NCBI RefSeq assembly: GCF_003426735.1 | Contig: NZ_QVON01000003.1 | Span: 595,587 to 659,586, forward strand | Reading direction: 5' to 3' | Length of the DNA stretch: 64,000 bases | From: Arenibacter sp. P308M17 | Lineage (GTDB): Bacteria > Bacteroidota > Bacteroidia > Flavobacteriales > Flavobacteriaceae | In this document: positions 25,218 through 34,064 of the stretch, piece after piece | Layout of the letters: each line of letters begins with the position of its first letter | Numbering within the stretch: the stretch's first letter is position 1 | Notes under the pieces: generated by a model | What the model was told of the DNA's origin: nothing | The model's input: only the letters and a program-made list of their open reading frames with translations | Database searches by the model: none | Program-made: the position numbers and the translations under genes

Positions 25218-25872
25218 AGTCCTTGTCTTTAGTGATTTTTAAGTTGTCCCGTTTTTGGGACGGTCCGTGCAGCGTTTTTTCTTTATTTATTTCTTCGCCC
25301 TTTAACATCCAGTTCTTGGCCGTAGAATGCCAATCCAGTATCGGTATTTTTCCACCAACTTTCCACCCGATAGAAGTGTAATGATTGAAGAATTTTTTTG
25401 CTTCATTAGCGGGCCATTTCTCTTTTTTAAAAAAATCCAAAACCTCATTTTCATTTTTGGGTAGCTTATGTTTATTAATGTTTTTATTTTGTTTATTAAT
25501 GTTTATATTAGGTACTAATGCTTGTCCCTCTACTTGGCCACTACCTGAACCTATAGTTGCCCCAGTGCTAGTATCATCAGTTATACCGAATTTGAGCATG
25601 TGTACCCGGCTTCCTTTGTACGGATTGTGCGAGGGCAAATACCTGAGATATTTCCAATAGTCCAATTCTTTTAGACAGCGATGATAAGTGCTCTTTGAAC
25701 CAACTTTTGCAATACGCATCACTTCCTCCCGGTTGACATAAAAAGATTCTGTAAAACGGTTGATGTTCCACAGTTGGAAAAGAGCGATATAGATACTGAT
25801 ATGTGTGGGATTGAGCCTAGAATCCTTCGTAAACAATTCAAAAACAGAATTTAGATGTCTTATGTAATTCAT
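25201..25872 (-). CDS. Helix-turn-helix protein, replication or regulation type
   Basis: The 223-residue protein has an N-terminal winged-helix-like region (NRFTESFYVNREEVMRIAKVG followed by SKSTYHRCLKEL, about residues 38-72). A low-complexity linker with repeated NIN/KQN follows, then a C-terminal KWPANEAKKFFNHYTSIGWKVGG block. The C-terminal block is common in phage and element replication proteins (DnaD/GP33-like). It overlaps the Xis-like gene by 4 bases and the ATPase by 17. Replication initiation or loader recruitment is a reasonable guess. Confidence 0.55.
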   Translation of the reverse strand: MNYIRHLNSVFELFTKDSRLNPTHISIYIALFQLWNINRFTESFYVNREEVMRIAKVGSKSTYHRCLKELDYWKYLRYLPSHNPYKGSRVHMLKFGITDDTSTGATIGSGSGQVEGQALVPNININKQNKNINKHKLPKNENEVLDFFKKEKWPANEAKKFFNHYTSIGWKVGGKIPILDWHSTAKNWMLKGEEINKEKTLHGPSQKRDNLKITKDKDYGQPL

Positions 25873-26165
25873 CTCTTTGTCTTAAAGGGTTTCACGGTAT
25901 TCTCCTTAAGAACTTTTTCGATTTCCCCTGCTTCATAAAAAATAAGTCCCCCAATTTTGATAAATGGAAGGGTTCCGTTAACCCGGAGGCCGTGAAGGGT
26001 GGTCATACTTATTTGGAGCATATCCATAACCTGGGTGCTCCTGAGCCATTCCTTCTTTGTCATTTTAGAATGTTTTTCGTTCAACAATTCCTTGATCTCG
26101 TCGAGAAGTTCCAGTTTAAATTCCCGCAGATCGTCCGTAGTGATAATAGCTGTTGGCATATCCAT
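25869..26165 (-). CDS. Excisionase-like helix-turn-helix protein
   Basis: The C-terminal 60 residues carry KEWLRSTQVMDMLQISMTTL and GLRVNGTLPFIKIGGLIFYEAGEI, the HTH_17 (MerR-like/Xis) domain common in Bacteroidota mobile elements. The N-terminus (FKLELLDEIKELLNEK) is a short helix. ATG 26165 or 26159 are both possible; the longer frame to 26216 lacks a good reason. It is the first gene of the leftward block and sits just downstream of the RteC-like gene, as xis2c does relative to rteC control in CTnDOT. Confidence 0.75.
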   Translation of the reverse strand: MDMPTAIITTDDLREFKLELLDEIKELLNEKHSKMTKKEWLRSTQVMDMLQISMTTLHGLRVNGTLPFIKIGGLIFYEAGEIEKVLKENTVKPFKTKR

Positions 26166-26250
26166 TGATTTAATACAGAACCTACTTAATTGTAGTTGTC
26201 TGTGGTTCGGATACAAAGTTGAAAAGGAGTTTTGGAATAAATTGCCAAGT

Positions 26251-26382
26251 CATAGCCAGTTGACATAACTGATTATTGCATTAAATATGAACAAATTGGC
26301 AGGAAAACACCTCGCATCCGGACGAAATTTGGTATAATTTGAGTGATTTCGTCAAGAAATGTTAAACAGTCAATTGACTATG
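26251..26382 (-). promoter_or_regulatory. Nested inverted repeats upstream of the Xis-like operon
   Basis: An outer inverted repeat (26251-26264 and 26369-26382, 12 of 14 positions) encloses an inner one (GACGAAAT at 26321-26328 and ATTTCGTC at 26346-26353). The region is the only gap between the RteC-like gene and the Xis-like gene. In CTnDOT, RteC binds inverted half-sites upstream of the xis operon; an equivalent role here is inferred. Confidence 0.45.
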
Positions 26383-26394
26383 ACCTGACATTTT

Positions 26395-27210
26395 TTATTC
26401 GTCCAGATTGGCCATCCAATTCTGCAAGGAAATTTTAAGTTTATCCATAAATTTGGTGGGGTGAGAACGGTTTCTGATTCGGATTGCTGTATGGTGATAA
26501 TCCCCTAGATCTGTACCCGTTACCTGCTCCAACAATTGAATTATAGATTTCAGACTGGCATTGCCGTGATTAACGGCACCACTATAAAACAGGGCAAAGC
26601 CAAGTTCCGTAAGGGCAATCTTGGACCCGGTCCAGTTAATGTTGGGAAAAGGTATTTTTGGAAAGGGCATGGAAATACTCAATTTTTGTTGAAGAAATTG
26701 CAGGAAACCTTGATATCCAACTATATTGGCAATCAATCCATCATGGGAAGTACAAAATTCGGAATCAAAACTATGGTCATGACGACCTGGATAGGTAAAT
26801 AGTCCCCTGTTCTTTCTTAGGAAAAATTGAGAATCGAATGTTTTACTTTGCAGTTCAAGGTATAGGACCATATCCTTATGGCTGGAGAGAAAGGCAGTGA
26901 CTTCCTCTATTTTTTTATTGACAATATCATCATTCCCGGCATAGGGGATATTAGGGAAATCCAATTCAAAAGAAAGCTGATGAGTATATTGAAGAAGAAG
27001 ACCAAAAAGGTAGGGTTTATCCTTTTTAAAAAACTGAATTTCAGATGCTTCGTCAGGGAAGCCTTTGGAAACTACAGCTATGCGATATTCCTCCAAAATA
27101 TGTTGGCAATGAGAAATAACCTTATCGTATGATACTATCGTACTTAAGAATGATCGTTCTATATGGTGCAATTCAGATTCAATTTCTTCCTGGGATCGTA
27201 GCCAATCCAT
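26395..27210 (-). CDS. RteC-like regulator
   Basis: The 271-residue protein matches RteC-type proteins in length and in the N-terminal helical pattern (ELHHIERSFLSTIVSYDKVI). It also has IQFFKKDKPYLFGLLLQYTH and a C-terminal HTH-like TELGFALFYSGAVNHGNASL segment. In CTnDOT, RteC activates the excision operon. Here the gene lies directly upstream of an Xis-like operon, on the same strand. No tetracycline-resistance or RteAB two-component genes are seen. Trigger signal unknown. Confidence 0.8.
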   Translation of the reverse strand: MDWLRSQEEIESELHHIERSFLSTIVSYDKVISHCQHILEEYRIAVVSKGFPDEASEIQFFKKDKPYLFGLLLQYTHQLSFELDFPNIPYAGNDDIVNKKIEEVTAFLSSHKDMVLYLELQSKTFDSQFFLRKNRGLFTYPGRHDHSFDSEFCTSHDGLIANIVGYQGFLQFLQQKLSISMPFPKIPFPNINWTGSKIALTELGFALFYSGAVNHGNASLKSIIQLLEQVTGTDLGDYHHTAIRIRNRSHPTKFMDKLKISLQNWMANLDE

Positions 27211-27323
27211 TGTCCTATTCTTTTAAATCCCTAATGAATCGTTTTAGCCAATCATCAAAGAATCCATTAATAATGCTCTATTAAATATCATTAGAAAAAT
27301 AAAGAAATAAAAATGGTATGGAA

Positions 27324-27358
27324 GGTCATTTATAAATTCAATGTGGCATTTATAAATT
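27324..27358. promoter_or_regulatory. Tandem ATTTATAAAT sites upstream of the RteC-like gene
   Basis: GGTCATTTATAAATT (27324-27338) and GGCATTTATAAATT (27345-27358) are near-identical direct repeats about 20 bases apart. A third copy, GGCCATTTATAAATG, lies at 29231-29245, upstream of the AraC-type gene. They could be operators for that regulator. The core is a 10-bp A+T palindrome, so chance is a concern. Confidence 0.35.
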
Positions 27359-27412
27359 AAAGGCGAATAATGGGGAATTTAACAGCGGGATACGGTCATC
27401 GTTACTGATCGG

Positions 27413-29164
27413 TTATTGCTGGGTGTTCTTTCTGATCTTTAATTCCTTTAATAAATTGGAAGGATATACCCCGGTCTTCTGGTGGAATGCTTTTGAAAAA
27501 GACTCCCCAGTTTTGAAGCCAAAGGTTTCCGCCAATCCCTGATAGTTGTATTTCAAAAGTTCTGGGTCTTTTGAAAGCATCTCAATCGCTGTGGTAATTT
27601 TCAGATCTTTTATATATTTCGGGAAACTCATCTGTTTGTAATGATTTATAATAATTGACAAATAAGAGGTATTGGTATCCATTTCTTGAGCTAATTGGGC
27701 CATATCAAGATCTTTTCTCAAATATAGGTCCGAATTCTCGAACGCTTCCAATTTCATCAAGAGTTCATTCCGTATCTCTTCAGGAACTGATTCAGGATGT
27801 GTGCCTACTTTTCGGGAGGAAGATCTAATGGGTTTAATACCATCCATCAGTTCTTTCACTTTTTTTTTCGTCTTCCGTACCCTGATATAGAAGTAGATGC
27901 CTATCAGGGCAACAAACCCAGCCATTGCCCCCAAAATGATAATCCAGGTGGATTTAACCTTCAGCTGTTCCTCTGCTTTCTTTTTTTGAAGTTTGAGATA
28001 GGGAATATCATAGGCCATCGTGGCCTGCATAAAAACTCCTTTATGATCTTTGGTCATTAAACTATCAAAAAAGATAAGTTTTTCGATAGACTCAATTTCC
28101 AGCTGCTGTTCATCTTGTAGACCATAGTGCCTAATTAATTGCTGGTATACATCCTTAATCTCATCAAACGGCTTTTTTGTGACTTCCACAATGGAATCAA
28201 TTTGTTGAAAAAAGGTAATGGCTATGGGATGATCTCCTGAGTTTTGTGCCATCTTCCCTAAATAATACAATTTCATGGCCTTGCTATTCCCTTCCAATTG
28301 GTTCGTATATTTTATAAGGGTATCCTTTGCCTTTTGATAATTTCCTTCATAATAATCCAACTGGGCCCCCACTAAAACGAAATCACGATATTCCAAGGTA
28401 TCGTTTACAGAGATAGCCTTATGAACACCCGACTCTAAATAGTACCGCGCAGAGTCCAATTGAGATAACCTTAGATGGGCCAAGGAAAGGTTGTACATCA
28501 AGAGCATATAATCCCTATATTGACTATTTTCATAATCCTCCTCTTTTTCCAATAATTTTAATGATCTAATGTAAATATCGGCAGCTGCATGTGGTTGTCC
28601 ATTGATATTTCTTATTGCTGCTATGGCCATGGAACAGGTGAGTTGGTCCTCATAATTCTTTTTTTCCACGGCTAGATCATAGGCAGTTAGATAGTTGTGC
28701 ATAGATGTTTCATAATCGCCTATGTCATAATAAATTATTGCCTTTAGAATATAGCCAAAGGTGGGATATTTGGAATGGTCACTATCCATCGTCGCTAAAA
28801 TTATAGAGTCAGAATAGGTAATCGCCAAATCTGATTCCTCTATGATTGTGCGGTAGTAATATCCGCTTGCCATTTCCAAGGGGTTGTCCTCACTCTTTGC
28901 TTTCTGAATGTGGATATCAGTTAAGATACGAAGTCTCTCAAGTTCATTATTTTCGTAGGCTTCATCTTCCAATTCCATAATTTCATCATAGGTCGGATTC
29001 AAGATTTTAATTTCCTTCATGGAAGTGAGTTCCTGGGCAAAGCAGTTTTGTATAGGAAAATATATCAAAACAAGGAAGAATAAAAGATTAGAAAGAAGAC
29101 ATGAAACTATGAATTCAATTTGATTGGATTGGTGGTAATTTAGAGATTTTGCAGTACCAAACAT
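27413..29164 (-). CDS. Membrane TPR protein with AraC-type HTH
   Basis: The 583-residue protein has an N-terminal signal/anchor (about 25-42), a TPR-like helical sensor region (residues 60-380), one membrane helix (STWIIILGAMAGFVALIGIY, about 405-425) and a C-terminal AraC-family HTH (MAQLAQEMDTNTSYLSIIIN and YNYQGLAETFGFKTGESFSK, about 490-575). This architecture is a common one-protein signalling regulator in Flavobacteriaceae. Its target is unknown. Three similar A+T palindromes lie near its own promoter and upstream of the RteC-like gene. Confidence 0.85.
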   Translation of the reverse strand: MFGTAKSLNYHQSNQIEFIVSCLLSNLLFFLVLIYFPIQNCFAQELTSMKEIKILNPTYDEIMELEDEAYENNELERLRILTDIHIQKAKSEDNPLEMASGYYYRTIIEESDLAITYSDSIILATMDSDHSKYPTFGYILKAIIYYDIGDYETSMHNYLTAYDLAVEKKNYEDQLTCSMAIAAIRNINGQPHAAADIYIRSLKLLEKEEDYENSQYRDYMLLMYNLSLAHLRLSQLDSARYYLESGVHKAISVNDTLEYRDFVLVGAQLDYYEGNYQKAKDTLIKYTNQLEGNSKAMKLYYLGKMAQNSGDHPIAITFFQQIDSIVEVTKKPFDEIKDVYQQLIRHYGLQDEQQLEIESIEKLIFFDSLMTKDHKGVFMQATMAYDIPYLKLQKKKAEEQLKVKSTWIIILGAMAGFVALIGIYFYIRVRKTKKKVKELMDGIKPIRSSSRKVGTHPESVPEEIRNELLMKLEAFENSDLYLRKDLDMAQLAQEMDTNTSYLSIIINHYKQMSFPKYIKDLKITTAIEMLSKDPELLKYNYQGLAETFGFKTGESFSKAFHQKTGVYPSNLLKELKIRKNTQQ

Positions 29165-29230
29165 TTTCTTTATTTCAGTTATACTTCCCTAAATTAATCC
29201 AAAATCTATAATGAAATTCTAGCATGTCAA

Positions 29231-29245
29231 GGCCATTTATAAATG
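29231..29245. promoter_or_regulatory. Third ATTTATAAAT site, upstream of the AraC/TPR gene; gap 29165-29508
   Basis: GGCCATTTATAAATG lies 67 bases before the AraC/TPR start codon and matches the two sites at 27324-27358. The rest of the gap 29165-29508 has no gene. It contains A+T-rich sequence and a short direct repeat AGTGAGCC around 29472-29489 next to the tRNA terminator, possibly debris from an integration event. Confidence 0.3.
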
Positions 29246-29511
29246 AAGGGATGTTGATCCTGAGTAATTTACGCAATTCTAAAATGTAAAGCAGAGGATG
29301 TCGACCAAGGCATTGGATATATAACCAAACTGAGAAACAACCATATCAAAATCGATTTAAGTTTAGGATATTCAAGTCTATTCTTTTTAAAAATCTAAGA
29401 AGTGCAAATTGAATGATATCAAACAATATCAAATGGAGTATGAAATAGTTAAAGTTCTGTTAAAAAGAAAAAGTGAGCCTAAAGTGAGCCTTTTTTCAAT
29501 TTTAGGGAAAA

Positions 29512-29538
29512 TAAAAAAGCTCCCAATCTCTTGGAAGC
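29512..29538 (-). terminator. Terminator of the tRNA-Ala transcript
   Basis: On the minus strand a 6-bp stem (GCTTCC / GGGAGC, loop AAGAGATT) is followed by TTTTTT. It begins 15 bases after the tRNA 3' end. Confidence 0.7.
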
Positions 29539-29551
29539 CCTATGTTTGTTA

Positions 29552-29630
<79 letters not shown>

Positions 29631-29699
29631 TTTGGCTGCCGCAAAGAAAATACTTTTTCCAACATAATCAAAGTACAATTTCAGCTAATTCCAAATTTC

Positions 29700-30497
29700 T
29701 TAGTCTTTCTTTACACTTAAGACCAAAACAGGTACCGGGGCATAAAATTCGGATTTAAGAATAGTGTTCCTTTCCCATAATTTTTTAAAGAACCCTCTTT
29801 TTCTCCTAAAAACACATAACAGATCGGGATGTTTGGCTTCAAAATGCTGCAAAACCCCCAAATAGGTGGATGGATTTTCAGATTGGGTAAGTTCGGAGCT
29901 CAAGCCCATTAGGGACATGTTTATTTTAAGATCCTCCTTGGTGTAGCCCGGTGTCTTTACAAATAACAGGCTTACCTTGGAATCAAACTTTTCCTTAACT
30001 TCAATCAAAGGGTTTAAAATGCTCTTCTGCTTTAATACCCCGGATTTAAAGGCGGTCAAGATGGTTTTGAAGGGTTTGAAAACGGTCCCTTTGGGCACGA
30101 TTAGGGTAGGGATATCGGTTTGTTTTACAATTTTTCCCGAAGTATTTCCTAAATAATATTCTTCCTGTATGTCATTACTTCTGGGCGCCAAAATAATTAA
30201 ATCTATCCCTAGGTCCCTATCAATATCCTTAAGGCCATCAACAATATCACCGTTATAGGTGGCTATCTTAATATTAATATTCCTTGCATCTACCTTTTCA
30301 ATGACCCCTTTTATATGCTCTTTGGTAAGTTCGTCCAGTTTTTCCCGGATATTGGCCAGACTGCTTGCACTGGCACTAACACTAAATACCTCCATTACAT
30401 AAACGTTGGAGTCAAATTCGGTAGCAAAATCTACCGCATATTGTAATGTTTCATGGGCATTCTCAGAAGTTCCAATAGGAACAAGGATATTTTGCAT
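29700..30497 (-). CDS. Universal stress protein (UspA family)
   Basis: The protein has 265 residues. The N-terminal domain starts MQNILVPIGTSENAHETLQY and contains LIILAPRSNDIQEEYYLGNT followed by SGKIV, a Usp nucleotide-binding loop variant. The C-terminal half is a second, weaker Usp-like domain, the usual two-domain form in Bacteroidota. It is probably cytosolic. It stands alone between the tRNA and a divergent acetyltransferase gene. Confidence 0.9.
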   Translation of the reverse strand: MQNILVPIGTSENAHETLQYAVDFATEFDSNVYVMEVFSVSASASSLANIREKLDELTKEHIKGVIEKVDARNINIKIATYNGDIVDGLKDIDRDLGIDLIILAPRSNDIQEEYYLGNTSGKIVKQTDIPTLIVPKGTVFKPFKTILTAFKSGVLKQKSILNPLIEVKEKFDSKVSLLFVKTPGYTKEDLKINMSLMGLSSELTQSENPSTYLGVLQHFEAKHPDLLCVFRRKRGFFKKLWERNTILKSEFYAPVPVLVLSVKKD

Positions 30498-30655
30498 AAG
30501 TTCAGTATTAATTGTTTTTAACGCCCATACTTTTTTGTTGGTCAGACATGGCGTAGTTAAACCTCCTGGTTATTAACAAATAATGGGATTGTTCCCTTTT
30601 AAATAATTCAATTGTTTATGAATAGCATAAATTTACAAATTAAATTCAACCGTAC

Positions 30656-31156
30656 ATGATTAGATTGGCAAAGATATCGGAAATTCCGGAAATTCTTAGT
30701 ATTACAAGGGCCTGTGCTAAAAGTATGATAGACCAGGGAATCTTTCAATGGAACGAGCACTATCCTTCAGAAGAAGCCTTTAGAAAGGATATTGGCCGGA
30801 AGGAACTTTATGTTTTGGAGGAAAATGACCAACTAATCGGGACCATTGTATTGTCCACACTAATGGATGAAGAATATTTTCCCATTAGTTGGTCAATGCC
30901 CAATAACAACAATATGTATATTCACCGTTTGGCAATACATCCCCAAGAACAAAACAAGGGCTATGCCAAAGTTTTAATGGATTTTGCAGAGAATCATGCC
31001 CGTAAGGGCCGATTTGTTTCCGTTAGGCTGGATACCTTCAGCAAAAATGCCCGTAATAATAAATTTTATCAGGCACGCGGTTACCGGGCAGTTGGGGATA
31101 TATACTTCCCCAAACAAAGTGAATTTCCCTTCCATTGTTATGAGCTAATTTTATAA
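30656..31156 (+). CDS. GNAT family N-acetyltransferase
   Basis: The 166-residue protein shows the GNAT acetyl-CoA site: MYIHRLAIHPQEQNKGYAKV (about residues 84-103, with the Q-x-x-G-x-A pattern) and NKFYQARGYRAVGDIYF near the end. Substrate is unknown. The MATE transporter gene follows 13 bases later and is probably co-transcribed. Confidence 0.9.
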   Translation: MIRLAKISEIPEILSITRACAKSMIDQGIFQWNEHYPSEEAFRKDIGRKELYVLEENDQLIGTIVLSTLMDEEYFPISWSMPNNNNMYIHRLAIHPQEQNKGYAKVLMDFAENHARKGRFVSVRLDTFSKNARNNKFYQARGYRAVGDIYFPKQSEFPFHCYELIL

Positions 31157-31169
31157 AATATTCCTTTTT

Positions 31170-32504
31170 TTGAAGCACCCAATTAATTTTAAGACCATTA
31201 ATAATCTGGCCATTCCCGCCACTATTGCGGGCATAGCCGAACCCCTGCTGTCCATAACCGATACGGCCATAGTGGGGAATATTCCCCAAGACGGGATGGA
31301 ATCCTTGGCAGCGGCAGGCATAGTGGGATCATTTTTATCCATGTTGATTTGGATATTGGGCCAGACACGTAGCGCCATTTCCGCTATTATTTCGCAATAT
31401 TTGGGTGCGGGGCGGTTGGATGGGGTCAAAACGCTCCCTGCACAGGCCATTTATCTTAACATTTTGCTGAGTATTGTGATTCTCCTCTCCACCGTTTTTG
31501 TCGTAGAGGAAATATTTGTTTTGCTAAACGCCTCCGGCAAAATTTTGGAGCTATGTATTTCTTATTATTCCATAAGGGTCTGGGGTTTCCCCCTAACCCT
31601 GTTCGTATTTGCCGTTATGGGCATATTTAGGGGTTTGCAGAATACCTATTATCCTATGTTGATCGCCATCACCGGGGCTGTATTGAATATAGTACTGGAC
31701 CTTGTTCTGGTATATGGCTTGGAAGGGCTAATTTCCCCAATGTATTTGGAAGGGGCGGCCTGGGCCAGTCTAATTGCCCAGGGTATTATGGCTTTAATGG
31801 CTTTTGTTCTACTGATTACAAAAACAAATATCAGACTTTCCCTAACATTCCCCCTGCACCGGGAATTGGGCAGGTTGGTGGTCATGAGCCTAAACCTTTT
31901 TGTAAGGGCACTGGCCTTAAATATAGCCTTAATTTTGGCGGTTAGGGAGGCAACTGCCCTAGGGGACAAATATATTGGGGCACATACCATAGCAATTAAT
32001 CTTTGGCTTTTTTCTGCCTTTTTTATTGATGGCTATGGGGCCGCAGGGAATATAATGGGCGGTAAGCTTTTGGGTGCCAAGAATTACAACGGACTTTGGG
32101 ATTTGTCCAAAAAAATAATGTTGTACGGTTTTGTGATCAGTGTGATACTTGCTGCCGCTGGTTTCCTGTTCTATAAGCCTATTGGACGTATATTTTCCAA
32201 TGATCCAACCGTATTGCAGGCCTTCTATTCCATATTCTTTATTTTAATTCTAGGAATTCCAATGAACATGGTCGCCTTTGTTTTCGACGGACTTTTTAAA
32301 GGCCTAGGGGAAATGAAATACCTTAGGAATGTGCTATTGGCCGCCACTTTTCTCGGTTTTGTCCCTATGCTTTTCCTTGGTAAGTTCCTAGGGTGGGGCC
32401 TTTATGGAATTTGGATCGCCTTTACGCTTTGGATGTTTATTAGGGGCGGGGCCTTGGTATGGAAATTTAGGCGAAAGTTTCGTCCGCTTCTCCAAAACGT
32501 GTAA
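31170..32504 (+). CDS. MATE family efflux transporter
   Basis: The inner-membrane protein has 444 residues and about 12 hydrophobic helices. The first helix carries NLAIPATIAGIAEPLLSITD followed by TAIVG, the conserved MATE motif. Transport is probably of a cationic drug or metabolite driven by Na+ or H+. The start used is TTG 31170; the first in-frame ATG is far inside helix 2 and would remove the conserved N-terminus, so TTG is the better choice. Confidence 0.9.
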   Translation: MKHPINFKTINNLAIPATIAGIAEPLLSITDTAIVGNIPQDGMESLAAAGIVGSFLSMLIWILGQTRSAISAIISQYLGAGRLDGVKTLPAQAIYLNILLSIVILLSTVFVVEEIFVLLNASGKILELCISYYSIRVWGFPLTLFVFAVMGIFRGLQNTYYPMLIAITGAVLNIVLDLVLVYGLEGLISPMYLEGAAWASLIAQGIMALMAFVLLITKTNIRLSLTFPLHRELGRLVVMSLNLFVRALALNIALILAVREATALGDKYIGAHTIAINLWLFSAFFIDGYGAAGNIMGGKLLGAKNYNGLWDLSKKIMLYGFVISVILAAAGFLFYKPIGRIFSNDPTVLQAFYSIFFILILGIPMNMVAFVFDGLFKGLGEMKYLRNVLLAATFLGFVPMLFLGKFLGWGLYGIWIAFTLWMFIRGGALVWKFRRKFRPLLQNV

Positions 32505-32655
32505 ATTTGAATTAATACCATAAATTTTAAATTTTCCCAATAGCAATAAGCTGAGGTTGAATCGGAACTGATCCTAAGAGGATCCCCCCCAATTTTAGGC
32601 CATTCATATAAGAAGGGGGAACAATTGGGAAATAATAACAACAAACGATAACAAA

Positions 32656-33426
32656 ATGGGCACTACCCGATCAAATGGAAGTTTATACACCAATATTGTA
32701 AATGGTATTGCCACCATAGAATTTGGACATCCTGCCGGCAATTCATTTGTATTGGAACTACTGGAGAGGCTTACAAAGACCTTGGGGGAATTATCCAATA
32801 ATGAAGCCGTATCGGTAATCATATTAAAATCCGAAGGGGATAGGACATTCTGCGCCGGAGCCTCTTTGGATGAGTTGTTGGAAGTGGACAATATTTCCGA
32901 GGGTAAAATATTCTTCAGTGGCTTTGCCCATCTTATCAATGCCATGCGGAACTGTAAAAAGCTCATTGTGGGCAGGGTGCAGGGCAAGGCCGTAGGGGGA
33001 GGGGTAGGCATTATCGCGGCATGCGATTATGTATTTGCCTTGGAGGCGGCTTCCATACGGTTGTCGGAACTTAGCATAGGCATCGCCCCCTTGGTGATCG
33101 CCCCGGCGGTACAGCGAAAAATTGGTGTAGCCGCCCTTTCGGAACTGTCGCTTTCCCCCAATGAATGGAAAAGTGCTTATTGGGCACAGGAGAAGGGTTT
33201 GTTTTCAAAGGTCTTCGGTAAACAGGAAGAAATGGACAAGGAACTGGAAATTTTCACGGAAAAATTGGCCCAATACAATCCAGAGGCTATGGAAGAATGG
33301 AAAAAAGTGCTTTGGGAAGGGACTGGAAATTGGGATACTTTATTGACCAACCGGGCAGAAATAACCGGCCGTTTGGCCATTTCCGAAGAAACCAAGAAGG
33401 CATTGGAAAAATTCAAAAACAACTAA
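32656..33426 (+). CDS. Enoyl-CoA hydratase/isomerase family protein
   Basis: The 256-residue protein shows crotonase signatures: GDRTFCAGASLDEL (about 60-72) and the oxyanion-hole region GKAVGGGVGIIAACDYVFA (about 112-130). The second catalytic Glu position reads LSELSIGIAPLVI. It could act in fatty-acid or phenylacetate catabolism; the exact reaction cannot be set from sequence. The DUF4199 gene follows 3 bases later. Confidence 0.88.
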   Translation: MGTTRSNGSLYTNIVNGIATIEFGHPAGNSFVLELLERLTKTLGELSNNEAVSVIILKSEGDRTFCAGASLDELLEVDNISEGKIFFSGFAHLINAMRNCKKLIVGRVQGKAVGGGVGIIAACDYVFALEAASIRLSELSIGIAPLVIAPAVQRKIGVAALSELSLSPNEWKSAYWAQEKGLFSKVFGKQEEMDKELEIFTEKLAQYNPEAMEEWKKVLWEGTGNWDTLLTNRAEITGRLAISEETKKALEKFKNN

Positions 33427-33429
33427 ATT

Positions 33430-33906
33430 ATGGGAAAGTTCCGTATCGAAATTAAATGGGCCATTATTTTTGCATTGGCCACTCTGCTCTGGATGGTCTT
33501 TGAGAAATCTATGGGCTGGCACGATGTACTCATTGAAAAGCACGCCATATATACCAATTTTTTCGCCCTCATTGCTATTGCAGTCTACGTATTGGCCCTG
33601 TTGGACAAACGAAAAGTAGATTACAATGGAAAAATGAGTTGGAAACAGGGATTTATCAGCGGTATTATTTTAAGTGTGATCATTGCCGTAATAAGTCCAA
33701 TTACCCAATACATTACCAGTACTTTAATTACGCCAGAATATTTTACGAATGTTATTAATTTTGTGGTGGATTCGGGGAAAATGGATCGGGAAGCTGCGGA
33801 GAGCTATTTTAATTTAAAAAGCTATATACTTCAAAGTCTTTTTGGAGCACTGACTATGGGAATCGTTACTTCGGCGATCGTGGCGTTTTTTGTGAAGAAG
33901 CAATAA
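33430..33906 (+). CDS. DUF4199 membrane protein
   Basis: The integral membrane protein has 158 residues and four hydrophobic helices, with the family segment WKQGFISGIILSVIIAVISP and ITQYI. It matches DUF4199, common in Bacteroidota and of unknown function. It is translationally close to the enoyl-CoA hydratase gene upstream and a 37-codon membrane ORF downstream. Confidence 0.85.
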   Translation: MGKFRIEIKWAIIFALATLLWMVFEKSMGWHDVLIEKHAIYTNFFALIAIAVYVLALLDKRKVDYNGKMSWKQGFISGIILSVIIAVISPITQYITSTLITPEYFTNVINFVVDSGKMDREAAESYFNLKSYILQSLFGALTMGIVTSAIVAFFVKKQ

Positions 33907-33945
33907 CCGGCCCTGTTCGGCGTTTTATTTTTTTAAACTTTTCTA

Positions 33946-34059
33946 ATGGATATTTTATCATTTTTGAACGGGAACTTTGTTTTCCCCCTATTGGCCTTGG
34001 TGCTATTGGTAGTTTATTTCGTAAATCGAATTAAAAACAATAGAAAATATAAGCGATAA
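33946..34059 (+). CDS. Small single-span membrane protein (37 aa)
   Basis: ATG 33946 opens a frame that reads MDILSFLNGNFVFPLLALVL followed by LVVYFVNRIKNNRKYKR and TAA. One hydrophobic helix is followed by a strongly basic tail, a plausible inside-facing anchor. It lies 39 bases after the DUF4199 stop on the same strand and ends 5 bases before the convergent dioxygenase gene. No family is known to me. It could be a real microprotein; conservation in relatives would decide. Confidence 0.5.
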   Translation: MDILSFLNGNFVFPLLALVLLVVYFVNRIKNNRKYKR

Positions 34060-34064
34060 GTCGG

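Larger units (their letters stand above)
1..27210. mobile_element. CTnDOT-like integrative and conjugative element (partial)
   Basis: This span holds the hallmark modules of a Bacteroidota conjugative transposon: mobilisation genes and a coupling protein (732-3753), a traE-F-G-I-J-K-M-N operon (15641-22467), a cell-wall amidase, an Xis-like HTH and an RteC-like regulator. The cargo between the mobilisation and transfer modules is A+T-rich and defence-like. The left end lies outside the window. The right end is somewhere between the RteC-like gene and the tRNA-Ala at 29554. No integrase gene is visible, so both boundaries are inferred. Confidence 0.75.
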
